A stretch of DNA of 49,632 nucleotides from an uncultured Acidobacteriota bacterium (GTDB lineage Bacteria; Acidobacteriota; Vicinamibacteria; Marinacidobacterales; SMYC01), in assembly GCA_947259165.1 (NCBI GenBank), contig CAMYKY010000035.1, forward strand, positions 1 to 49,632, in the 5' to 3' direction. Positions 43,193-49,632 of the stretch are shown one piece after another (position 1 is the first letter of the stretch; every line of letters starts with the position of its first letter). A program made the position numbers and the translations under genes. A model generated the notes under the pieces. The model had not been told where the DNA came from and searched no databases. It was given only the letters and a program-made list of their open reading frames with translations.

Positions 43193-43403
43193 AACTTTCT
43201 CCGAGCCGAGGGAGGTTCCGTGTTCGTTTTCTCGTCTCTATTAGGAGATGCCGAGAACGAAGCTCACGGCACATGCTGTAAAAACGCTTCGGCCGGTCGG
43301 CGGCCAGCGAACGGAGTACTTTGATACCTTCCTTACTGGGTTCTCCGTTCGCGTGGCGCCGACCGGCCGGAAAACTTTCTGTGTACTGTACCGGCGCGGT
43401 CGA
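43133..43403. repeat. Direct repeat copy 2 (C25 3' fragment plus integrase 5' end)
   Basis: The counterpart of 42033-42303. It has a 20-codon C25 tail, the same GAGGGAGGTTCCGTGT spacer and the start of the intact integrase. The repeated unit plus the toxin-antitoxin insert gives a period of 1100 bp. Confidence 0.85.
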
Positions 43404-44411
43404 CGTCTGCGCCGCTACACACTTGGAAGACACCCGCCGCTCAGTTTGAGCCAGGCCCGCGCTATGGCAAAGGCCGCGTTGGCCGAAGCCGCGATGGGCG
43501 GTGACCCGGCTGCCCGCAAGACCGAAGAGCGGCAGGCGGGTACGTTCGCCGAGTTGGCCGCCGAATACATCGAGCGCCACGCCAAACGCAACAAGCGAAG
43601 CTGGAAAGAGGACGAGCGGCGGATTCGAAAGAATCTCCTCCCGCTATTTGGACCCAGGCCGGCGAAAAAGGTTAGCCGCGCCGACTTGCGTCGACTCCTC
43701 GAGGACATCATCCGCCGCCCCGCACCGATGGAGGCGAACCAAACCCACGCGCTGGTCCGCAAGATATACAACTGGGCGATCGCGCAGGATCTCGTCGAGA
43801 GGAGTCCTTGTCGCGGTCTTCCACGCCCATCGAAGACGCGCCAGCGCCATCACGTGTTGACCGAGGATGACATCCGCAAGTTCTGGGACGCTCTAGTGTA
43901 TGAAAGTGCCGTCGTGGCCGGGGCGCTGAAGCTTCGACTCCTGACCGCCCAACGAGGCGGCGAAACGATGACCATGCGCTGGATCGATGTCGACCTCCGC
44001 GCCGGCTGGTGGACCATTCCGGGCGAGCGCACCAAGAACGGGCTTCCGCACCGAGTGCCCCTCACGGATCTCATGATCGAGATCCTCCGTCGTTTGGAGA
44101 GCTCCGACTCGATTTGGGTATTCCCGAGCCCCACCTGCGCAGGCCATCTTCGAACCACCCAAAAGGCCATCGAGCGAATCCGACGCCGAGCCGGCATCGA
44201 GCTGCGTGGCCACGACCTCCGCCGAACCGCCGCGTCGTTCATGACCTCGATGGGAACCCCGAGACTGGTTGTCGCCAAGATCCTCAACCACGTCGAGACC
44301 GGCGTGACCGCCGTCTATGACCGTCACTCGTATGACCGAGAGAAGCGAGACGCACTCGACGCGTGGTCGATTCGACTAGGAAAGATACTAGGCGCCTCGC
44401 GCTTGCTCTAG
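43248..44411 (+). CDS. Tyrosine recombinase/integrase (DUF4102-type N-terminus)
   Basis: A 387-residue phage/island-type integrase. The N-terminal arm-binding domain (about 1-90) starts KLTAHAVKTLRPVGGQRTEYFD as in P4-like integrases. A SAM-like core-binding domain (about 95-190) follows. The catalytic domain has Arg in LLTAQRGGE, HDLRRTAAS (His and Arg), LNHVE as the second His box, and the nucleophile Tyr in DRHSYDREKR, so all catalytic residues are present. It probably moved, or still moves, the surrounding island. Its 5' end is repeated 1100 bp upstream. I see no tRNA att site; the repeat at the C25 3' end may be one. Confidence 0.93.
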   Translation: MPRTKLTAHAVKTLRPVGGQRTEYFDTFLTGFSVRVAPTGRKTFCVLYRRGRRLRRYTLGRHPPLSLSQARAMAKAALAEAAMGGDPAARKTEERQAGTFAELAAEYIERHAKRNKRSWKEDERRIRKNLLPLFGPRPAKKVSRADLRRLLEDIIRRPAPMEANQTHALVRKIYNWAIAQDLVERSPCRGLPRPSKTRQRHHVLTEDDIRKFWDALVYESAVVAGALKLRLLTAQRGGETMTMRWIDVDLRAGWWTIPGERTKNGLPHRVPLTDLMIEILRRLESSDSIWVFPSPTCAGHLRTTQKAIERIRRRAGIELRGHDLRRTAASFMTSMGTPRLVVAKILNHVETGVTAVYDRHSYDREKRDALDAWSIRLGKILGASRLL

Positions 44412-44450
44412 GTGGGCAACATGATCGACGTTTCGCTCACCCGTTCTCTT

Positions 44451-44774
44451 TCACGACCAGTCGTCGTCGTCGAGTAGGAAGCGCCGGTCGCTCGACTGAG
44501 ACTTCGGAGGATGGAATCCGATCGGCTTTTTCGTTGCATCCGAGCGCAATACCCATGCGATCTGTTCCATTTGGAAAACGGTAGGCTGCCGCCGATCAGA
44601 ATAGCCGCTACAAAACGTCACGGGAAAGGTGATGCGGCTGTCGTCTTGGGAAAGTCGACCGCAATCGACAATCTCGTGCAAATTCCTGCCGCGAATGATG
44701 GTGGCATGACGACATGAGAGGCAAAGAGAGGGCTCGTCATCGCGAGCCGTGCCTCCGTAAATCTTGAAACGCAT
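44451..44774 (-). CDS. Small Cys-containing hypothetical protein
   Basis: A 107-residue protein starting at ATG 44774 with GAGGAG upstream. It begins MRFKIYGGTARDDEPSLC, then has CLSCRHATIIRG, VDCG and FPVTFCSGYSDRR. The CxxC plus two later Cys suggest a zinc site. A conserved-looking stretch MEQIAWVLRSD and an acidic C-terminus (LLDDDDWS) follow. I have an impression of similar small proteins in phage-like or accessory regions but cannot name a family. It is convergent with the integrase. Confidence 0.65.
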   Translation of the reverse strand: MRFKIYGGTARDDEPSLCLSCRHATIIRGRNLHEIVDCGRLSQDDSRITFPVTFCSGYSDRRQPTVFQMEQIAWVLRSDATKKPIGFHPPKSQSSDRRFLLDDDDWS

Positions 44775-45079
44775 AAAGCTCCTCACGGTACTAGGCGATG
44801 CAATGCATGAGCACCTCCTTCCGAATGTTTGCTGTTCATCCGAACGAGTGTAGCAACAGCGATCTGGTCTGCGTCGCAAAAAGACACGAAATTTCCCGTT
44901 TCTCGGAGAAGATCGTGCTACCCCCCTGTTACCCGAAACGCGTTTTTCGTTCCGGACGGCGGCAGCGCTTAGCGCCGCACCTCGTGTCTCACTAACTAAC
45001 CATAAGTGAGAGGATCCCCACTCTCCCTTCCCCCCGACGCCAGACGTAGGGAGCCGACGAACTACGCTACAATCCGAAC
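44775..45079. other. Divergent intergenic region
   Basis: About 300 bases between the Cys protein and the nucleotidyltransferase pair, with no reading frame I trust. Base composition is lower in GC than the core genes. It should contain promoters for both sides; no clear boxes are identified. Confidence 0.35.
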
Positions 45080-45340
45080 ATGAGCTCTCTTTGGGCGGAC
45101 ACGGATCCCGAGACCGAGGCGGAAATGCTGCGACTTCTGCGAAGCGCTTCCGTCGCCCGCCGCTTCGCGCTTGCCGACGCCCTCACGAATTCGGTCGTGA
45201 CTTTGTCCAGGCGCGCGCTCGCCGAGTGCCGACCCGGGCAGAGCGAACGAGAGATTCAGCTCGAATGGGTCGGTCTTCACTACGGCCGTGAGCTAGAGCA
45301 AGAGCTCCGAGATTTCCTCTCGAGATCTAACGCGGGCTGA
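45080..45340 (+). CDS. Small partner protein of a nucleotidyltransferase pair (putative antitoxin)
   Basis: An 86-residue, mostly helical protein. Segments such as LRSASVARRFALADALTNSVVTLSRRAL, EREIQLEWVGLHYG and ELRDFLSRS match my recollection of a widespread small protein encoded directly before about 180-residue nucleotidyltransferases. Its last base is the first base of the next ATG, so the two are tightly coupled. A toxin-antitoxin role is inferred from the pairing and not shown. Confidence 0.7.
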   Translation: MSSLWADTDPETEAEMLRLLRSASVARRFALADALTNSVVTLSRRALAECRPGQSEREIQLEWVGLHYGRELEQELRDFLSRSNAG

Positions 45341-45858
45341 TGGACCCACGACTTGTCAATGCGTTGACCCCCGTCGCGAGCTCCATCCATGGCGTCGCTC
45401 GATCGAGCCTCGATATCGATATCCTGGCAGCGTTGGAGCCTAGCCAAGTCGCGGATCTCGTCCGGCGACTGGAGCGTGAGTACTATGTTTCGGCCAACCG
45501 CGTAGCCGATGCAATCGAGCATGAAACCTCGTTCAACGCCATCCATCTTGAAACGATGTTCAAAGTGGACGTCTTCATCGCACGGTTGAATGAATTCCGT
45601 CGTTCCTCGATTCAGAGACGAAAACTTCTCAGCGTCACCGATGAGCGAGAGTTCTTCGTGACGAGCCCCGAAGACATCGTGCTGCACAAGCTTCACCCGT
45701 ATCGCAAAGCCGGGGAAGTGTCCGACCGGCAGCGGCAAGATGTTGTTGGGGTCATCAAAGTGCAAGCTTCGAGCTTGGACCGAAGCTACCTCTTGGAGTG
45801 GGCTGCCAAGCTCGGCGTGGCCGACCTGCTCGAGCAGGCCTTATCGGACGCGCAATAG
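45340..45858 (+). CDS. Nucleotidyltransferase-fold protein with a deleted GGS motif
   Basis: A 172-residue protein of the minimal nucleotidyltransferase class. Relatives start with about 15 residues of helix and then a strand ending YYIGGSVASS before the metal-binding DVD/DID motif. Here the protein reads NALTPVASSIHGVARSSLDIDIL. The helix end, strand and GGS are missing, and the sequence resumes in frame at VASS. The DID motif, the FKVDVFI strand (third Asp), SPEDIVLHKL and VVGVIKVQ remain. Without GGS the nucleotide cannot be held normally, so activity is probably lost. The rest of the frame is intact. Confidence 0.75.
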   Translation: MDPRLVNALTPVASSIHGVARSSLDIDILAALEPSQVADLVRRLEREYYVSANRVADAIEHETSFNAIHLETMFKVDVFIARLNEFRRSSIQRRKLLSVTDEREFFVTSPEDIVLHKLHPYRKAGEVSDRQRQDVVGVIKVQASSLDRSYLLEWAAKLGVADLLEQALSDAQ

Positions 45859-45897
45859 GACTAGCATGGAGGCGTGCAGCACGAACAAGGTTCTAGA

Positions 45898-46737
45898 TTA
45901 GTGACCTTGGAGTCCCTCCTGGAATTGTTCGAGGAACTTCTCAACCACGGAAGTAACATCCTCAAGGTTGCTCCAGACGGTCGTCATGTCCGTGGCAAGA
46001 CGCGTCCGTCGTATCGAATCTCTGAGCAAATCCAACACTTGGGCACGGACGTCTTCCGACGCGACGAGCCGGGCGTCCCGACCGAGCAGACGTGCACCAG
46101 CCAACTCCAGGTTGAAGTCGACCGCTTCCATCGCATCAAACTCAGCCTCATATAGGCGGTCGTTATTGCCTGCGTCGACGTAGCTACGAAGAAGGGTTGC
46201 CAGGTCCCGGGCGTCCCTGGAATCGACTGTTCCGCGGTCCGACCACGCGAGGAACTTGAGGACGGCAAGCCCCGGAAGCGAGACCACGCGAATGTCGAGA
46301 CCCGCCTCGACCTGTACTACTACGGCGGCCTCGAACGCGTCCTGAAAGCCGGCGACGTTCATGACGACTTCGCGATCCGGAGGCCACGCGATGGTGTGCT
46401 CAGGAGTCTCCACACCGTCATACGGGATGATGTCGAGCGGGTAGTTGTCTTTACGTAGGCGGTGCACCATCTTTGGATCTTGGACAAAGTTCGCGTCTTC
46501 GCTGAGCTTGGCGGCAACGAGTTCAAACTCGCTCCAGTCCCGGACCGCCACTCCGATATCTAGATCCCGCGTGGCAAGTCGTGTGTCGAGACCGAAGACA
46601 TGTGTGAGCAAGATGTCTCTCGCCATCGCTCCTACGATGAAATAGAGCAGCTCGAGAGTCTTCAAGACGTGATCCACAGCCTGTAGCAGCGCGAGCGCAT
46701 CAGCGCCGAGCGGTCGGTCAGAACGTATGGAGTACAT
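45898..46737 (-). CDS. AbiEii-like nucleotidyltransferase (type IV toxin)
   Basis: A 279-residue protein whose N-terminal nucleotidyltransferase domain has YFIVGAMARDILL (the GS-type helix, Gly-Ala here), the paired acids in TRDLDIGVAV, and a third acidic strand in PLDIIPY. A helical C-terminus follows. It is expected to transfer nucleotides to RNA or protein in an abortive-infection response. It overlaps the antitoxin-like gene by 20 bases, which is the usual AbiE order with the antitoxin first. Ser is usual where Ala follows Gly in VGAMA, so activity needs testing. Confidence 0.82.
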   Translation of the reverse strand: MYSIRSDRPLGADALALLQAVDHVLKTLELLYFIVGAMARDILLTHVFGLDTRLATRDLDIGVAVRDWSEFELVAAKLSEDANFVQDPKMVHRLRKDNYPLDIIPYDGVETPEHTIAWPPDREVVMNVAGFQDAFEAAVVVQVEAGLDIRVVSLPGLAVLKFLAWSDRGTVDSRDARDLATLLRSYVDAGNNDRLYEAEFDAMEAVDFNLELAGARLLGRDARLVASEDVRAQVLDLLRDSIRRTRLATDMTTVWSNLEDVTSVVEKFLEQFQEGLQGH

Positions 46738-47779
46738 GGTCGATGTACTTTTCCCTGACCAGTTTTGCCACCTCTAAGTTCCGAGGATCCAGAGTTGCTA
46801 CCAGGTCGGCATAGATGAGGATCGGCGGCACCAAGTCGGGTGGCGCGGTATCGACGGCAAAAGTCCAGAACTTATCCAATACCTCGACGTCACCCTCTGG
46901 GTCAGCACGTAGTCGGTGAAGTTGGACCAGCCTCGTGACCGCCTTAGGATCCCTTTCGGCTGGCATGTAGAGAGTGAACGTCGTCGGTTTCAGATAATGC
47001 GTGAGCCGATCGGCTGCCACCTCCCCGCCCCAACCGGCCTCGAGCTGGTTCACTCGTGCCGTCTTCCACCAATTCGGATCTGGAGTGCGAAAACGATTCG
47101 CGTGGAGCTTTGGACGGAGCTTCGTCGGGTAGTTGGTCACCCATTCTTCGAACAGACGAACGGGCTCGACAAGTCGCCGATTGTGCCCGCGCCCTCCGCC
47201 GGCCAGAAAACCGCGCCTTCGCAGATCGAGGAAGACCCGGCCGACGGCGCCGAGTGCGATGCCGGTCGCATCGGTGATGTCGCGGTAGCGGGCGTTTAGA
47301 AATTCGGGCCGGCACAAAATACCAAAGACCATTCGAAGGGCGGTTGCCGTGTCCAGACCTCGCGGCGGTTTCTCTCGGGCTGTGCCGCCTCGGGGCTTCT
47401 GACCAGTCACGAACAAATACAGCCCGGGCCGCTCGAGATAGGCGTTCCCAACCCCGTCGATGAACGGCATACCGAGTTCTCTGCACTTTCTCGCGATGGT
47501 GTCCGTGACATATGGGGCAAAGAGAAGGCAGGGAGGATCGTGTCGATCGAGCCGTTCCTTGAGTGGTCCCAGGGCTTCGGCCCGATCGAGGTTGCCTTGG
47601 GTCTGAACCCTGAATCGATATTTGCGGCCGCCCGCACGAAACTCCACCAACGCATCGGCACACCCGCGGCCAGGCTTGGGAGCAATCGGAAGGACCCGCC
47701 CGTCCAGGCCCGCCGTTTGGCGGAGCGCCGCCAGTGCTCTGTCTAGGCCCTTCGCAGGCCGTTTGCGTTTCTCGTGCAT
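46718..47779 (-). CDS. AbiEi-family antitoxin
   Basis: A 353-residue type IV antitoxin and transcription regulator. The N-terminal part (about 40-130) has FRVQTQGNL, PCLLFAPYVTDTIARKCRELG and FIDGVGNAYLERPGLYLFVTG, typical of the family. A winged-helix region (about 150-215, with YRDITDATGIALGAVGRVFLDLRRRGFL) should bind DNA. The C-terminal domain has RFRTPDPNWW, GWGGEVAADRLTHYL and a late helical tail. It should counter the toxin encoded next and repress the operon through the inverted repeat upstream. Confidence 0.87.
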   Translation of the reverse strand: MHEKRKRPAKGLDRALAALRQTAGLDGRVLPIAPKPGRGCADALVEFRAGGRKYRFRVQTQGNLDRAEALGPLKERLDRHDPPCLLFAPYVTDTIARKCRELGMPFIDGVGNAYLERPGLYLFVTGQKPRGGTAREKPPRGLDTATALRMVFGILCRPEFLNARYRDITDATGIALGAVGRVFLDLRRRGFLAGGGRGHNRRLVEPVRLFEEWVTNYPTKLRPKLHANRFRTPDPNWWKTARVNQLEAGWGGEVAADRLTHYLKPTTFTLYMPAERDPKAVTRLVQLHRLRADPEGDVEVLDKFWTFAVDTAPPDLVPPILIYADLVATLDPRNLEVAKLVREKYIDHVLHTF

Positions 47780-47803
47780 CGGACAATCATCGTTTCCTTG
47801 TTC

Positions 47804-47850
47804 ATTATATCAGATCGTTCACGATACATGAACAGTATGTATTCGTGAAC
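47804..47850 (-). promoter_or_regulatory. Promoter and inverted-repeat operator of the AbiE-like pair
   Basis: On the minus strand a perfect TATAAT (47804-47809) has a weak TTCATG -35 (47827-47832) 17 bp upstream. Overlapping and extending past it is an inverted repeat, GTTCACGATACAT (47817-47829) and ATGTATTCGTGAAC (47837-47850), with one extra base in the right arm. The position fits autorepression by AbiEi, known in characterised AbiE systems to act on inverted repeats. Confidence 0.6.
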
Positions 47851-48183
47851 AGAGGAAACATGCGATCGGGAGTTCCTGTTAGAGCCGTCATCCCCTGTGT
47901 GGCTAAGAAAGGTATCTCTACTTTGAGAAATCCTTGGTAAGAGATTCCTTAGAATAGTAGAACGCGCGGCCTGTCCTCGATACTCAGGCACTCACTCAGA
48001 AGCGCCAATCCCCAACGATTCTCACCACTAGACGTTTTCAGCAATCGCTGAAAATACCGGATTGGGTGAAAATAGGTTTATTCGCCTCTCAGCGACCCAA
48101 CTTCTTCCCATTTCCGCTCTCAAGCCGTCTCGTTAGTAAAGGATCGTTTACCAGCGATGGACAAAGTAAAGATACGCATCGCG
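47851..48183. other. Intergenic region between two AbiE-like modules, with a dyad
   Basis: About 330 bases of lower-GC sequence. A perfect 8-bp inverted repeat, TTTTCAGC (48035-48042) and GCTGAAAA (48047-48054), with a 4-base loop could be a terminator for the minus-strand AbiEii gene: read on that strand, the stem ends in TTTT directly after the hairpin. No gene is seen. Confidence 0.4.
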
Positions 48184-49179
48184 CTAGGGCTGTCCACGGT
48201 GCATCTTCGCATGCTCTCGCGCGTTGTTGGCCTTCCAACGAAGCGCTGGGTGATCTCGTAACCGCTCGACCATCGCGGGGGCGTCCGGGAATAAAAGCTC
48301 GGGTGCGATCTCGCCCCGCTGCATCATGTCGACAAATTCACGCTCCGGCTCTGTCAGTGTCAAGAGTGGAGCTACGACGCGCCACGCGCCTTCTTTCAGC
48401 GCATCGACGTCAGGGCGCTCGTCGCGGCTCAACATCGGATGAAGCTGGGTACGCACGTCTTCAGCACTGACGCGCTCCAGGCGATCACGGCCGTATGCGT
48501 ATACGGGGTGATTCAGCACGGCCGTCATCGCGACAAAAACGGCGCGGAAAGAGGCGGATTTAAAGACGTCATCCGCAAGTGATGGAAGGCGCGCCGCATC
48601 GTAGAGGTCTCGGGGCATGGAACGGTCGAGAAGCGCACACAACTTGCCTGCGCAGATCTCCTCCAGGCTCAAGGTGGCCGCGACGGGCTGGTCCCCGCCA
48701 CCGGGCTGCCAAAGTGTTCGCTTGGACACGGCTTGAAGTGGAACTCGCTGAAGAAAGTTCAAATCCACCTCAACGCGATCGCGCGTTCCTCGCGCGGAAA
48801 CGTATGTCAAAAAATACTTGCGTCCGGCGTGCTCGTCTCGTGACACCTGGACTTGGTAGCCACGTCCTCTTGCGATTTGGTGGATGGCGCGTTCCACTAA
48901 AGGGCGATCCTCTAGCATGCGACCTCGCTCCGAGGCACCAACGTAGTTGAAGTCCAAGTCCACTGAAAGCCGTGACGGCGGGCCGAAGCAGAGATTCAAG
49001 GCTGTCCCACCCTTGAGCACGAGCGCGGTCGACAGCATAGGATGTGCGGAGACATCCGTGAGAATCTCGCCGAGTCGCAAGACCTTCTCGAGTGTCTCGG
49101 CGCGAAAGCCGGTGTCAGCCGCGAGCCCGTCGAGGTAGCTTTCACTCCAGCTCATTGGGCTCACGCTCGCCAACGACAT
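48184..49179 (-). CDS. AbiEii/AbiGii-family nucleotidyltransferase toxin
   Basis: A 331-residue type IV toxin. The classical motif block LVLKGGTALNLCFGPPSRLS followed by VDLDFNYVG is complete (Gly-Gly-Thr and the DLD acids), with a third acid in VEVDLNFL. Later, a conserved SLEEICAGKLCALLDRSMPRDLYD segment carries the Lys and Asp of the AbiEii family. Start choices are the ATG at 49179, which overlaps the upstream antitoxin stop, or ATG 49155 (MSWSESYLD). It is expected to inactivate translation by modifying tRNA upon phage infection; the target here is unknown. Confidence 0.9.
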   Translation of the reverse strand: MSLASVSPMSWSESYLDGLAADTGFRAETLEKVLRLGEILTDVSAHPMLSTALVLKGGTALNLCFGPPSRLSVDLDFNYVGASERGRMLEDRPLVERAIHQIARGRGYQVQVSRDEHAGRKYFLTYVSARGTRDRVEVDLNFLQRVPLQAVSKRTLWQPGGGDQPVAATLSLEEICAGKLCALLDRSMPRDLYDAARLPSLADDVFKSASFRAVFVAMTAVLNHPVYAYGRDRLERVSAEDVRTQLHPMLSRDERPDVDALKEGAWRVVAPLLTLTEPEREFVDMMQRGEIAPELLFPDAPAMVERLRDHPALRWKANNAREHAKMHRGQP

Positions 49180-49632
49180 TTGTGGGCAGCAGCAAATTCC
49201 ACCTGGACACGTACGATCCCGAGTCCAACCCGCGAGGAAGATATTGTGGCGAGCGGGGCTTGCGTTCTTCGAGCCGAGTTAAGTAACGGTCAGGAACAAA
49301 AAAGGTTTCGCGAAACCGTTCCAGAAACCAACCCACGGACGCCCAAAGCGACCGCTGAGCGTAGGCCAAAAGGACTTGATCGAGAAGCTCCAAGTCGAGC
49401 ACACCAAAACCCGCCGCAGAGTCGACGAGCTCGGACAATCCCCCGACTAAGGATGGCTGACGAAAACCCTCAACGAGAGTGCGTTCAGGGCTAGTCACGT
49501 TTAGCAGGCTCCCCTGCCGTTCGACACGCCTTGTCGCGAGGTTCTCGAGACGCTTTCTGACGAGCGCCGTCGGGTGGGATAGAAACCGAATCTCCACTCT
49601 ACCCAGAGCCAGCTTGCGACGTCGTCGCGCCG
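49142..49632 (-). CDS. AbiEi-family antitoxin, partial (cut by window end)
   Basis: At least 162 residues of the C-terminal part of a type IV antitoxin. In-frame sequence before the GTG at 49597 continues the family pattern (RRKLALGRVEIRFLSHP), so the gene runs off the window and its start is outside. Family features are VTSPERTLVEGF, a helical middle (SELVDSAAGFGVLDLELLD) and the ASVGWFLERF and RYLTRLEERKPR segments, ending with a GLDSG-x-YVSRWNLLLP strand. It overlaps the AbiEii start region by 38 bases, so the two form a coupled antitoxin-toxin operon. Confidence 0.82.
   Translation of the reverse strand, partial: ARRRRKLALGRVEIRFLSHPTALVRKRLENLATRRVERQGSLLNVTSPERTLVEGFRQPSLVGGLSELVDSAAGFGVLDLELLDQVLLAYAQRSLWASVGWFLERFRETFFVPDRYLTRLEERKPRSPQYLPRGLDSGSYVSRWNLLLPTNVVGEREPNELE

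Overview
This 49.6 kb window is GC-rich bacterial chromosome, densely coded on both strands, with no rRNA, tRNA or CRISPR array that I can see. The best guess for the host is an Acidobacteriota-type organism. The reasons are an orphan MacB-like permease of the ADOP kind, two DUF4388 proteins (one fused to a Ser/Thr kinase), a gingipain-like C25 protein with delta-60 repeats, and many eroded insertion-sequence scraps. This is inference from gene content, not a database match.

Layout. (1) 0.3-5.2 kb: a kinase-DUF4388-DnaJ-TPR signalling protein, small hypothetical genes, a lipoprotein and an IS110 transposase stub. (2) 5.2-15.2 kb: a surface-glycan locus with a GT39-like membrane glycosyltransferase, a WbsX/GH99-like protein, a Wzm/Wzt-type ABC exporter, a GT4 enzyme, a GT2-GT4 fusion and a membrane-anchored SGNH hydrolase. 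(3) 15.4-20.5 kb: the ADOP permease, a frameshifted transposase remnant, an exported arginase-family protein that lacks key histidines, and a DUF3014 protein. (4) 20.5-25.8 kb: an overlapping arginine operon (P-loop protein, argC, argD, an N-acylornithine carbamoyltransferase, argB) behind a clear promoter with paired ATGCAT palindromes. Active-site residues of the carbamoyltransferase point to the N-succinyl route. (5) 25.8-35.6 kb: small membrane or secreted proteins, a two-component system, an exported MsrB/MsrA pair, a second GT39-like enzyme, a DinB protein and a second DUF4388 protein. (6) 35.7-42.1 kb: a 2140-residue secreted C25 protease-like protein.

(7) 42.0-49.6 kb is an accessory island. 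The 3' end of the C25 gene plus the 5' end of a tyrosine integrase gene is present twice, exactly 1100 bp apart. The first integrase copy is an internally deleted pseudogene and the second is intact; an RHH-MazF toxin-antitoxin pair lies between them. Downstream come a small Cys protein, a minimal nucleotidyltransferase pair whose enzyme has lost its GGS motif, and two AbiEi/AbiEii-type modules, the second cut by the window end.

How the genes work together: the glycan genes would build and export a polysaccharide. The arginine operon covers the steps from N-acylglutamate to N-acylcitrulline. The Msr pair would repair oxidised envelope proteins and may be controlled by the adjacent two-component system. 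The right end looks like a hot spot collecting toxin-antitoxin and phage-defence modules beside a recombinase.
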